A stretch of DNA of 64,000 nt from Cornus controversa. Its lineage: Eukaryota > Streptophyta > Magnoliopsida > Cornales > Cornaceae. Of this stretch, positions 1 through 11,324 are shown in pieces (positions within the stretch are counted from its first letter, which is position 1; the number at the start of each line of letters is the position of its first letter). The DNA is taken from positions 103,536,033 through 103,600,032 of the forward strand of contig CM048845.1 of NCBI GenBank assembly GCA_026545225.1, read 5' to 3'. Made by a program: the position numbers and the translations under genes. Below the pieces are notes generated by a model that worked only from the letters and a program-made list of their open reading frames with translations, was not told the DNA's origin and ran no database searches.

Positions 1-2
1 AT

Positions 3-370
3 TGATGGGGTGTTTGACTCCTAATATGAAACGTATGACGTGAAAGAATAGTGTTAAGGTGATGTGGATAAGAAGAATGCTTTGACCAATACTGGTTATC
101 TCCAAATAGGAAAGGAAAGCTGAAGAGACAGAGTTGTACTAGGGCACATTCTCACTTGGTCACTATAAATACAGGATGGTCCATATACCAAGGTATGCGA
201 TTAATACTCTCTGAGTTCTCATACAGCTTTGAAAAGTCTTTTCAATATCTGACTTGATCTTCAGAGAGTAGTCGGCCAGCACCGCACTAGTGCCATTTGA
301 TTACCCTTGTTTTGTCCTTTTTCTTTACAGGTTGACGTTTGACCAGCTCGAGTGAATTTTTGCTTCATCA
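3..370 (+). repeat. 5' LTR of the old Tat element
   Basis: The sequence runs from TGATGG to TTCATCA and aligns end to end with the 364-bp LTRs of the young Tat element read on the minus strand. It begins two bases into the window, so the flanking target duplication cannot be seen. A TATA box (CTATAAATACAG) lies near 164-175, and the primer binding site follows directly. Confidence 0.9.
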
Positions 371-372
371 GT

Positions 373-390
373 TGGCGCCGTCTGTGGGAA
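373..390 (+). other. Primer binding site of the old Tat element
   Basis: TGGCGCCGTCTGTGGGAA starts two bases after the LTR. Its first nine bases match the complement of the 3' end of plant tRNA-Asp, the usual primer of the Tat and Athila groups. The rest departs from that tRNA, as is common in this subgroup. The young element has the same site. Confidence 0.8.
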
Positions 391-433
391 CGGTCACGAA
401 ATTTGACTGTTCTACTCGAATCACAAACGAAGC

Positions 434-2640
434 ATGATGCACCTACGATTTGGGTTGGAAACTACGGCCGTAAAGGACCCCCCTATTGGCCACGATCTTC
501 CAGCACAGGACCTTCCCGTCGGTCACAACCCCCCAGCCACGCAAGATCCTCTTATTGACTCTGACCCTCCAACCGGACAGGACCCGCTTACCAGTGCGCA
601 TACAGGTCAGGGAGGCACGCAACCTTCTAGACAGATGGACTTTCCGGGGGCACACCCCGAAGTCCTAAACGACCAGGGGCATGTCGCAGCGTTGGAGCAC
701 CAGGTCCGAAACTTAAATCAAAGTCTAGCCCAGTTGCTCCAACAAAATACAGCAATTCTGCAACGCCTCCCTCCTGTGGCACCGGTGTCATCGCCAAGTT
801 ACCTTAGGCTTGTTAATCCTAAGGGGGATGGTGTTGGACGAGATAGTGAAGTCCCAACGGAGGACGCAGCTCAGAGTCGAGTAAGATGTGGGACGAATCT
901 TAGCTATTTAGTCCCGCTCGAAAGAAGCCAACCCCATAGAGATTTTGGGCATCCTGCCTATCACGACATGAAAATACAAGACCTGAGAGCCAGGGTAGAA
1001 AGCATGACCCACGCCAAAAGGGAGAAAGGTCCTACTACAGTAGAGGACTTGGTCCAACAAACCAACTTCCCTTTCTCCGCAGGGGTAATGAGTTGTCCCT
1101 TGCCCGCCAAGTTCAAGATGCCCACAGTTGAAAGTTTTGACAGGACCAAGGACCCGCTAGATCACTTGAAAACCTACAAAGCATTAATACACCTTCAGGT
1201 GGTACCGGACGAGATCATATACAGAGCCTTTCCCACTACCTTAAAAGGTTCCGCCCAGTCCTGGTTCAATAGTTTGAAACCGCATATGTGCGTTCTTTTA
1301 AAAAGTTGAGCCAGCTATTTGTTAGCAATTTCATAGCTACCCGAAGACATAGAAAGTCTGTTACCTATCTCTTAAATATGAAACAAACTAAGGGGGAATC
1401 GTTGCAAGATTATATCAACCGATTCAACAGAGAAATATTACAAGTGGATGCCTTGGATGATAAGGTGGCAGTTACAGCATTCATGGGAGGTCTATTACCC
1501 TATAAATTCCTATACTTAGTTTCTAAGCACCCCCCCGAAAGCATGTCCGAATTGCTTATGAAAGCTCAAAAGTACATGAATGTCGAAAACGCCCTTGATG
1601 CTCGGAGGAAAAAAGGTGATAGTGACAAAAAGGTGGACAAGAAAAGGGGAGGACAATCTAGCAGAGAGGAACGAAACCACAAGTACGGCAGAATGTCACA
1701 AGAACAGAACGATAAGACCATGCGCCGTGATAGGGGATTCGATTTCACCTCATTGAACACATCGATAAGTCAGATCCTCCTCCACATCCAAGATGACCCG
1801 GCAGTGTCATAGCCTCCAAAGTTAAAGACCGATCCAGTTATAAGATCCCGCGATAAGTATTGTAGGTTCCATCGCTACCATAGCCAGGATACCGATGAAT
1901 ACATAGATTTAAAAAAACATATTGAGAGTTTGATTCAAAGAGGCCAATTGTGGAGATTTGTAGTCGGCAGTGGGCAGAGAACACAGAATCATACATAGGA
2001 TGTGAATGAAGGCACAACTCGAAAAAACCCTCCACTAGGGGAAATTAGAGTCATCTCTGGAGGAATCGGAGGTGACGGAGAGTCCAATGCAGCCTGCAAA
2101 ACATATGCAAGAAAAATCAAAAATTTCTCCGAAGTAAGCGAGGTGAGCCAATCGCCCACCAAGTGCCCTCGATTAGATGATCAGATCATCACTTTTTCAG
2201 AAGATAACGCCACGAGAATTCACAACCCCACGATGATGCCCTCGTGGTCATATTAATTGTCACCAATTTCACAATTAGGCGGATTTTAATTGACAACGGC
2301 AGTTCCACAGACATCCTTTTTGTAGATGCATTTGATCAAATGAGGATTGGGAGGGATAGACTCAAGCCTGCTCAATCTCCACTCTTAGGCTTCTCCGGAG
2401 AGAAGCTCCTTCCCTTGGGCACAGTCGACCTCCCAGTGACTGCTGGTTCAAGTCCCAGGCAAGTCACTAAGATGGTAACCTTCTTCGTGGTGGATTGCCC
2501 AACCACATATAATGTCACTCTGGGAAGGGCCACGTTGAATGCTATGAGAGCAGTGACCTCTACCTATCACCTCCTCGTTCGGTTCCCTACTGAGCATGGT
2601 GTCGGGGAGCTAAGAAGAGACCAGGCCACTACCTGAGAAT
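434..2640 (+). pseudogene. gag and protease remnant of the old Tat element
   Basis: Translated stretches match the Gag of the young copy, including the retrotransposon gag domain (around 1100-1600) and the aspartic protease region (around 2240-2630) with its IDNGSS active-site variant. The Tat copies here carry this variant in place of DTG. The region is decayed and broken many times. It is kept as a fossil part and is not counted as a gene. Confidence 0.88.
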
Positions 2641-2804
2641 GTTATGTCACTTCCCTAAGGGAAAAGAAGGTATTAGAAACTTTGAATATTGAAGGGTTGG
2701 AAGTGGAAGAGAAATAGGAGGTCCGCCATGCGAAACCGATGGAAGAGCTAGTTGAAGTTGACTTGGACGAATAAGGTGCAGGGAAAAAGGTAAGCTTGGG
2801 GTTG

Positions 2805-4036
2805 TGATAAATGCACAAAACATGTTATTTTATATCTCAAAATAAGTCTTTAATTACTCTTTTACTTTATTTAAATATTCTTATCTTTGTATTTTGTGTT
2901 TTATAGGGGTTGATTTCCAAACAAGAAGAAAAGCAGCAGAAAAGGCCTAAAAAGGATATATATAGCCAAAGATAAACATCAGAAGAATTGTAGAAGAGAT
3001 GGTATTCTATGCAATCTACTTCACAAGAGGTCTCAAGTTCAAAACTTTGCAAAATACTTTTTACGTCTGCAGTCTAGAATTCAAATTAAAGATATGGAGA
3101 TCAAATATTAGATATTTAAATTCAAAATTTTGTATTTTAAATTTTTGTTTTTGTATTTTGTATTTCAAATTTGTATTTTGAATTTTGTATTTTAAATTTT
3201 TTCCACCTAAACCATTCCCCTCTAACTCTATAAATAGGGGGTCTTAGGGGATGGTGAAGGGAGTTAGAAATTGTAGAGAAATTATAGAAAAAAATAGTGT
3301 AATTGTTTTATTGATTCAATGATGAGTAGTAGTTTCATTTCTATTTGTTTGTTTTCTTTTAATATGCAAGCGTAAACATCCTTCTCAAGGGAGTGATGAA
3401 GCCACCATGGCTGAAGTATAGGTAAGTTGTTTTATTTTCTTGTCTACTTTTTTCTCCCAAGAGCATTCTTCTACTCTTCTATTCTGGATTTTATTTTATA
3501 AAATTAGAGGAAGGATTTTTCGTGTTTGCCAAATAATGGTAATTCGAAGAATGCCTACCTCTGTTTACCTAGCCAATGTGCATCAGATTAAGTAAAGAAT
3601 GTCTCTCTCATATATAATCAAGTCATTTTTTTTATTCCATATTTTCCTTCATCTTTCCAAGTTCTAATTGGATTGGTGAAGTGTATTGGTTATTGGAGGA
3701 AAAACTAGATAAGAATATAAAAAAAAAAACTTTATTTATATGGATCCATGGTGGTGAATTCTCTTTCCTTGAGATTTGTCCTATCATTTGATCTAAGACA
3801 TTTAATATTAGTTTTTATTATTAAATAAAAAATCAGAATTTTATTTTTTTAAATATTCATTTTTCATCTCAAGAGATTTAGGTTTTGAAGTTTAGACTTG
3901 TTATTGATTCTCACTTGAGAGTGGTTCGACCCTGCTTACTACTATACAATTTTTAGTAAAGTTTTTGCAGGTTTTATTATTTTTTGTACGAAGTGTAGAA
4001 AAGCAACGACAAACACCCACTATTCTACACCCGTCA
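2805..4036 (+). mobile_element. Solo LTR (1,232 bp) nested in the old Tat element
   Basis: The insert starts TGATAAATGCAC and ends ACACCCGTCA. It is flanked by the 5-bp duplication GGTTG (2800-2804 and 4037-4041). Removing it restores the order seen in the young Tat copy, so the borders are firm. TG...CA ends, 5-bp duplication, no coding content, and a TATA box at about 3229 (CTATAAATAGGGGG) fit a solo LTR left by LTR-LTR recombination. The tail, with a GTGGTTCGACCC stretch, resembles Athila or Tat group LTRs, but the family assignment is tentative. Confidence 0.85.
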
Positions 4037-4040
4037 GGTT

Positions 4041-7000
4041 GTCACTCTCACCCACCTCTCGGAAAGAGATGGTTCGATTCCTCAGAACAAATAAAGACGT
4101 GTTTGCCTAGCCCCATGAGGGCATGCCTGGGATTGATCCAACCATTGTCGTACACCATTTGAATGTCAACCCCGTTGCTAAGCCAATCAGACAAAAGAGG
4201 AGAACCTTTGCCCCAGAAAGAAACATGGCAATCTCCAAGGAGGTGGATAAATTATTAAAGGCCAACGTCGTACGAGAAACCAATTACCCAAACTGGTTGG
4301 CAAACGTAGTGCTGGTTAAAAAATCCAACGGCAAGTGGCGCATGTGTGTCGACTTTACTGATCTAAACAAAGTCTGTCCAAAAGACAGTTTTCCCCTTCC
4401 ACGGATTGACATGCTAGTAGAAGGGACGACAGGGTACAAGCGACTCAGCTTCATGGATGTCTACTAGGGATATAATCAAATTTCAATATGGCCATCGAAT
4501 CAAGAAAAGACGTCTTTTATAACAAAAAAGGGGTTGTACTGCTACACGATGATATCGTTCGTTCTAAAAAATACCGGCGCAACCTATCAAAGGCTGGTAA
4601 ATAGAATGTTTAAAGAGTAAATTGGCAGGAACATGGAAGTGTATGTTGATGACATGCTCGTCAAAAGTCAGAGGACCGCAAGTCACTTAGGCGATTTACA
4701 AGAAGCCTTTGATGTCCTTTGAAGGTACAGAATGAAGCTCAATCCTAGTAAATGTCCTTTGGGGTGTCCTCCAAGAAGTTCTTGGGCAACCTGGTTTGTA
4801 AAAGGGGAATAGAAGTCAACCCGCAGAAAGTACAAGTTATCCTGGATACAAGATCACCCAGAACGGTTAAAGAAGTCCAGAGGCTGACAGGAAAGGTGGC
4901 AGCATTAAGCTGACTGATCTCCCGTGCTACAAACAAGTGTCTCCCATTTTTCCAGGTTCTCAAGCGGGCCTTTGAGTGGACGCCAGAATGTGAACATGCC
5001 TTAAGTGAGTTAAAGCAGTACCTCAGCTCACCCCCACTCCTATCGTGCGCATATGTAAGGGAGGAATTGTACTTATACTTGGTTGTTTCCCTTACAGCAG
5101 TCAATTCTGCACTAGTGTGGGAAGAAGAGGGAGTGCAAATGCCAGTTTATTATTCCAGCAAGGTGTTCCGGGGGGCAGAAGAAAGGTATCCCTCGATAGA
5201 GAAATTGGCATTCGCCTTGGTTACAACAGCCAGGAAACTTAGGCCATACTTCCAAGTACACACTATTGTGGTACTAACTGATCAACCACTCCGGTAAGTC
5301 CTCTTCAAGCCCGAAACCTCTGGACAGCTTGTGAAGTGGTCCATGAAACTAAGAGAATTTGACATCCGGTACAAGCCGAGATCAGCGATTAAAGGTCAAA
5401 TGTTGGCGAATTTTATAACTGAATTTACATACCCCCCGAAAAGAGAGCAGGTTCAGCAAGAAGAAGTGGAGAGCCCAGTCCAACAGAGCAGGGAGGACCT
5501 AATGGACCCAGATTGAACATGGCAATTATGTGTGGACAGATCATCAAACGCACAAGCCAGCGGCGTAGGGATATTGATCAGATCTTCGCCAGGAGAAACG
5601 TTCAAGTATGCCCTGCAATTCGGATTCAAGGCAACAAATAATGAAGTTGAGTACAAAGCCTTGATTGTAGGGTTAAAACTAGCTGGTGTTCTTAAGATAC
5701 AGTAGCTAAAAGCTTATACTGACTCCCAACTGGTTGCCCGATAGGTTCTTGCGGAATACGAAATAAATGGAACAAGAATGAAATCTTATTTGCAAAAAGT
5801 ACAAGAGCTAATTACCCACTTTTAAAAATTTTCCATCACACGGGTCCCCCGTAATGAAAATTCTAACGCAGATGCTCTTTCTCGATTGACTACAGCACAA
5901 AAGGGCGTCTAAAAGGGGTACTTGTAGAGCGCATGTACCACTCGAGTATAATAGAAGCGACACCGTGCAAGGTGAACCAAGTCACCCAGGGCATGGAATG
6001 GGCAGATCCGATTGTCAGATACATAAGGGATGGTGAGCTGCCATCCGATAAGTCAGAGGCACACAGAACAAGGATCAAAGTGTCTAGGTATACCCTGATC
6101 GACAGAATCCTCTACAAAAGAGGAGTCTTTTTGCCATACCTATGATGTGTATCGACAGAAGAAGCCCAGCATGTCATGAGGGGAATTCATGAAGGGGAAT
6201 GCGGAAACCATGCGGGGGGCAGGTCCTTAGCTCATAAGGCCATCAGGCAGGGATACTATTGGCCCTCTATGCAGTAGGACGCACTGGACTTTGTCAAGAG
6301 GTGCAAAAAGTACCGGCGTTTTGCCAACGTCCCAAGGCAACCTCCAGAAGAGTTGACGCTGATAATGACCTCGTGGCCCTTCACCCAATGGGGAATGGAT
6401 TTCGTCGGCCCTTTACCATGGGAAAGGGGCAGACAAAATTTAAAATTGTAGCAATTGACTACTTCACCAAATGGGTGAAAGTCGATCCCTTAGCTACTAT
6501 TGGGGAAAAGAATGTCATCAATTTCGTGTGAAAATCAATCATCTGCAGATTTGGTGTCCTAAGGGCCATTATAACGGATAATGCAAAGTAGTTTGAAAGC
6601 CAACTTTTCCAGAATTTCTGTGCCGAGCATGACATAAGCAATCGTTATTCCTCACTAGGCCAATGGGCAGGCTAAAATGGCTAATAGGATAATATTTAAA
6701 ATGATCAAGAAATATCTGGATGACTCCAAAGGAGTATGGCTAGAGCTGCTACCAAGCGTCTTATGGGCTTATAGGACCACCGCCAAAGTCCCCACAGGGG
6801 AGACGCCTTACTTTTCAGCTTTCAGAAGCGAAGCGGTTCTTCCCGTTGAAATGGGAATGGTGGCAAGTCATCGGGCTAGGTATTATGACCCCGTTCATAA
6901 TGAGGAGGAGCTAAGAGCCAGTGTCGACTTTATTGACGAGAAAAGAGAACAGGCACAGGTACGGATGGTCGCGTATCAGCAGGCCATGTCCCAGTACTAC

Positions 7001-7220
7001 AATGTCAGGGTCAATCAGAGGAGTTTTTAACTCGATGATCTAGTCCTACGTGAAGTCACTCAAGCCACCAAACCTCCCGATACTGGAAAGCTAGCTCCTA
7101 ATTGGGAGAGCCCATATAGGGTGGCCATAACTTAAAGACGAGGCACGTATTGGTTGGAAACCTTAGAAGGAAAGCAATTGGCCCATCCTTGAAACGCCGG
7201 GCATTTGAGAAAGTTCTATC
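4041..7220 (+). pseudogene. pol remnant (RT, RNase H, integrase) of the old Tat element
   Basis: Matches the pol of the young copy in order: reverse transcriptase (about 4200-4700, with YVDDMLVK), RNase H (about 5100-5450), second RNase H (about 5510-5890), and the zinc-binding and catalytic parts of integrase (about 6170-6900). The frame is broken many times throughout. The nested solo LTR lies just upstream. Confidence 0.9.
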
Positions 7221-7454
7221 AGTGAAGTTTCTTTTTTATTATTTGCTCTTTATTAGTTTTTCGTCCCATCATTTGTATTTCTAGCTTGCATCTACTTTTA
7301 GCAAGTGTTATTTCAGATGTTGGCTCTTATTACCAAACCACAAAACAAGACTCCGGTTACAAGTCCAGTTTCTTTTTCTTGAATAAGTTCTATCATAGAA
7401 TGTTAATAAAAATATTATTTATTTCAAAACATATTATTATGTTCAAATACAAAA

Positions 7455-7862
7455 CCCTACAGAGACACACCTCCAAGGAGGGCCTTTTAAGAAAAAGGCA
7501 GGATGGATTAATCCCGATAAAATTATAACCCTACGGGGTCCAAACCTTACGGGGACACACCTCCAAGGAGGGCATTTTAAGAAAAAAGTAAGATGGATTA
7601 ATCCCGAAAAAATCATAGCCCTATGGGGGCCAAACCCTACGGGGACACACCTCTACGGAGGGTCTTTTAGAAAAAAGTGGGATGGATTAATCCCGAAAAA
7701 TCATAGGCCTACGGGAGCCAAACCCTACGGGGACACACCTCCACGGAGGGCCCTTTTAGAAAAAGACGGGATGGATTAATCCCAAGAAAGTCATAACCCT
7801 ACGGGGGCGTACCTCCACGAAGGGCCTTTTAAGAAAAAGGTAGGATGAATTAATCCTGAGAA
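7455..7862 (+). repeat. Tandem array of ~90-bp units in the 3' part of the old Tat element
   Basis: Between four and five imperfect units carry the recurring core CCTACGGGG, CACACCTCCACGGAGGG, GATGGATTAATCCC. The same core, in reverse orientation, forms the array at 33273-33850 in the young element. Tat elements are known for variable tandem repeats between pol and the 3' LTR, and this array fits that. Confidence 0.9.
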
Positions 7863-8039
7863 CATATGTGGATATATCTAACAACATGGCAGGAAACCCT
7901 TTTTATAAAAATTTGTGCCGTGGGGATGGTCTCCACAAAGCAAACCTACCTCGATGAAAAAGAAATAAATAATTCTTTATTAATTAAAACAGAGGGGTAC
8001 AGAGAGCCCTCACAAAGGAGGAACATTACATGGTACCAA

Positions 8040-8356
8040 AAGAAAAGACACAAATCAAGCGTCAAGGTCTCCGAGCTACAAGCTAGAGAAGTTCATGTCA
8101 GACCACTGATCCTGTGTTACCTCACGAAAATACTCGAACCTGTCGATATATGACTGGTTGAGGGCCTTATCAAAATCAGGTGAATCTTTAAAATGCTCAA
8201 CAACCAGTTCTTTAATCCCTGGCAGGTCAGCGTTCCACCGGGCCATCTCCTCCCGTTCATTACTGAGCTGAGAATTAAGGGTGTCTATATCCTTACCGCG
8301 AGAAGCATGAGAAGCACGAAGGGTCTCAAGCTCTGAGTTAAGGATAGTGCGCTCAC
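8040..8356 (-). pseudogene. Remnant of the antisense extra gene of the old Tat element
   Basis: Read on the minus strand, this matches the last coding segment of the antisense gene of the young element (around 32790-33065), including the stretch around the stop codon. Only the 3' end is left. The remainder was lost at the junction with the LTR-like sequence starting at 8357. Confidence 0.75.
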
Positions 8357-9075
8357 TGACAATAATTTTTAAAAAATGGGTACAATTTTTTGTAAATCTT
8401 TACAGAAAGAAAGATAAATTTCTCTGATTCGATCTCCTTGGTGATCCAACTTCAAGGGCTGCTAGAGCTTGATCTTGAATTGAGTTGAAACTTTGGTGAA
8501 GAATGGCACGTAGATGATGTGCTTGTTGTTCTTTTCCTTCAGGGTTTAGATGTTTTAAAACTTTAGATCATGAGTGAAGAATCTTACAAAGTTTCAGCTT
8601 TCTCTGAGAGTCTTCTGGTTTCATTTTTCTTCGGATTCAAAGGCTACTGGAGCTTGATCTTAAATTGGGTTATGAAGAGCCCTCTTTAAGTGTTTGTTGT
8701 TGAAGAAAGTCGGTAAAAATTTTTGATTGAGGGCTGAAGAAGCTTGATCTCGAACAGTCTTGTTGATGATTCTTTAAATTTGTTCAATCGTGGAGGAAGA
8801 ATGACACGACTTTGATTGTGCTTGTTGTTGTTTTTCTTCTAAGCTTTGAAGGTTGGATGAACATATGTCTTCAGAGCTTCAAGTGTCGATTGAAGGCAAA
8901 GTTTGGTAAAGCTTCAGTATTCTGTCAGAATGTCCTCCTCCCTTTCTCTTCATCCTCTACCTCTATTTATAGACTTCTTGAAGGAGTATATTTGTAACTT
9001 TTTTTTCTTCTGATAATTATTCTTTATGATAGTTGTGATAATTATCCAATATATACATAATAATTATTTTTGATG

Positions 9076-9114
<39 letters not shown>

Positions 9115-9302
9115 ATTATCCATTTAACCCATTTCAAGTGGGCTTGGACGATTCTAAACAATTTGGATCAGCACATGACCCATTTATTTGTGGTGGGTCT
9201 AGGCTTCAAATTATACTCATTGGGCCACATTCCAAAGTGGACTAAAATAAAGATAAACCCAAATTATATTTTGGGTTCATCATGTAAATTTTTTATTGTC
9301 CA
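8357..9302 (-). mobile_element. LTR-like sequence, probably a solo or orphan LTR
   Basis: On the minus strand it runs from TGGACAATAA to TTATTGTCA, so it has TG...CA ends with short inverted termini. TATAAATAGAGG lies near 8955-8967 on that strand, as expected for an LTR promoter. One border falls exactly where similarity to the Tat antisense gene ends. The flanking 5-mers (CTCAC and GAGGA) do not match, so one flank was probably deleted. Three loosely similar ~100-bp segments around GAGCTTGATCTT (8470-8800) lie inside. The family is unknown. Confidence 0.5.
9080..9111. repeat. (TA)n microsatellite
   Basis: About 15 uninterrupted TA repeats inside the LTR-like sequence. Confidence 0.95.
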
Positions 9303-9892
9303 GAGGATGCATTTTGTTTTTTCCCTTTTTGTGTGTTAAATTTCAAGAAGAATGTTGTTTCAAAGTTGTCTTTTTTGTCTTTGAATTTGCAGGTTGTGTC
9401 TTGGGCATAGGTTTTGTAAACAGGTTGATCTCCAAAATAGAGGGTTGTAACATGAAAATTCACTGGCCTTGAGGTTTATATTGCCGTGATGGCTTAAATT
9501 GTTGTAATGATGTTTTGGGAGCCTTGCTCATTTGTTTGTTGTTGTTCTTTTTCTTTTCCTCTATTTTTTGTACGATGATTGTTGGTGATTGCACTTGTTA
9601 ATTCAATACTATAGGTCCTAGCAGAGCAATCTATAGGAATTTCATATACAGAAATACTTTGATAAATTTTGGAACAATTTCTAACTTTCAATAAGTTTGA
9701 AGACACAATTTTTTGTGCAATAATGTCTATCCTTTGTACTTGATATATGGTGATTGTTTTGTTATATAGGTTATTTTGATATATAATTTTTTTGTTATTT
9801 AGGTTTACCATTAGGATTTTTGTCCATCAAAAAAAGGAAAAAAAATAAAATTATAGCATTTAAGCTGAATATTTAAAAAAGAAGAAGCATAA
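9303..9892. other. Unassigned AT-rich spacer
   Basis: I see no gene here. A 105-residue open frame on the minus strand (9494-9811) has low-complexity, isoleucine- and asparagine-rich content and no recognisable domain, and I treat it as chance. Confidence 0.6.
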
Positions 9893-10219
9893 GAAGGCCT
9901 TTAGCAACGGTCAAAACCGCCGCTATAACTTTCAAAAAGTTCATTTTGCATGCCTGCAAAGGCGATTTCAACTGCCTCTACGAAGGAAATATCTTTAGCG
10001 TTTGTTTTGACTGCCGCTAAAACTTTCAAAAATCACGGTTGGTTTTGGATTTATTATGTCAGTTTTAACCGCCTCTAAAAACTAAATACTTACGACGACC
10101 GAACATATTGCGGCTAATGTATAAGCCGACACAAGGCTGTTGCAACAGATTTCAACGACTGTTTTTGAGACTTTTAGCGACTGTTTTGACCACCACTAAA
10201 GGACTTATTTGTTGTAGGC
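9893..10219. mobile_element. CACTA (En/Spm) transposon end with subterminal repeats
   Basis: The stretch carries many forward and reverse copies of a short motif of the type TTTAGCGRCNGTTTTGACCGCCGCTAAA (for example around 9900, 10000, 10150 and 10185). It closes with TTTGTTGTAG at 10208-10217. CACTA elements end in CACTACAACAAA and have just such dense subterminal repeats. The opposite end and any transposase are absent or not recognisable, so this is a decayed end or a small non-autonomous copy. Confidence 0.65.
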
Positions 10220-11073
10220 TACTAGGTTATAACATTTAAAAATTAGAAAAATATTTTTTGAAAGAGTTAAAAATTAAAAAAGAGAACAAATGATGAAAAT
10301 GAAGAATAAAACAGTTTCTCCTTTTATTTTCTGTTTCTCATTAAGAGATATAGTGAGAGTGAAGGGAAGAGATTTTTATTTTCCTTTCCGTTATCTTGTT
10401 TCTTATCCTTCCCAAATGAAAAAGGCTTGCATCCTTCCTTCTTTATTTATTCCCTCTTTTTTGCATTTTTCATCCCTACCAACCATCTTTTGTCCCTTTT
10501 TTTTTTATTAAGGGGTTAAATCTAAGTCACACCATTCGTTAAGAGGGGATGACAAATCGCAACTGTGCGAGCGAATCAACGGATTCAGAGTGAATTCGCA
10601 GTTAAACAACGCTCTTCAATTTTTGGATTCGATAATTGAGTTTGGCAATTTGCGAATTCTAAACAAAATCTACAATTCTAATGATTTTCTAGGGCCACGT
10701 GTACAAACCATTCGCTACCAACTTGCTTTTCTAAAATCACGCGTCAGCTTAAAGTATGGAAAATTGTGCCTAACTTGTTCACTCCTTCAATAGCGTACCA
10801 AAATAGCTTATATTGGAAATGGAACTTGTAACTAAATGTGAGAAAACCAATCATTACTACATTTACTTTTCCGCCGTAACTATGGCTAGTTTTCTATTGA
10901 AGCGCAATCTTCATTTTATTAAAAAAAATTAAATGGAAATGACATATAAATAATTGAATATAATAATATTTTATATGAGATAAATACTTTTATATAATTG
11001 TACAGACACTCCTGCTCTCGAAGTATTTTAAATTTTGACTCTCTCCCGTTTTCGCTCCCTCTCGGTATGACTT
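10220..11073. other. Unassigned spacer
   Basis: AT-rich spacer. The short open frames at 10290-10511 and 10590-10793 have no recognisable domain or splice context, and I cannot support a gene here. Confidence 0.6.
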
Positions 11074-11281
11074 AGGATTAAATCACTAAACCTCCATAGA
11101 CTATACATATTCATAACATAACCCTCCCAAACTAGAAAAAAAAATTCTGAACTAACAAAATCTATTAAATAAGTCCTTTCTTTTGTAATACTATTACAGG
11201 TGAATTAACTAACTAACTTGCCCTTAATTTGAAAAACTAAAAATGACGTTTTAAAAAGCTCTCTTTATCTCTAGTATAATA

Positions 11282-11324
<43 letters not shown>

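Larger units (their letters stand above)
3..8356 (+). mobile_element. Old, decayed Ty3/gypsy Tat-lineage retrotransposon
   Basis: This is a fossil LTR retrotransposon closely related to the young copy at 30440-40093. From left to right it has a 5' LTR, a primer binding site, gag and protease remnants, reverse transcriptase, RNase H and integrase remnants, a 90-bp tandem array, and the end of the antisense extra gene. Similarity to the young copy stops abruptly at 8356, so the 3' LTR and most of the antisense gene are missing. A 1.2-kb solo LTR interrupts it at 2805-4036. The coding parts are broken many times (dozens), so it is clearly dead and far older than the other copy. The lineage call rests on shared sequence with the young copy, the dual RNase H layout, and a primer site matching the tRNA-Asp start. 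Confidence 0.93.

Noticed and set aside
9494-9811. A 105-residue minus-strand open frame
   Set aside because: Low-complexity AT-rich sequence without domain or start context.
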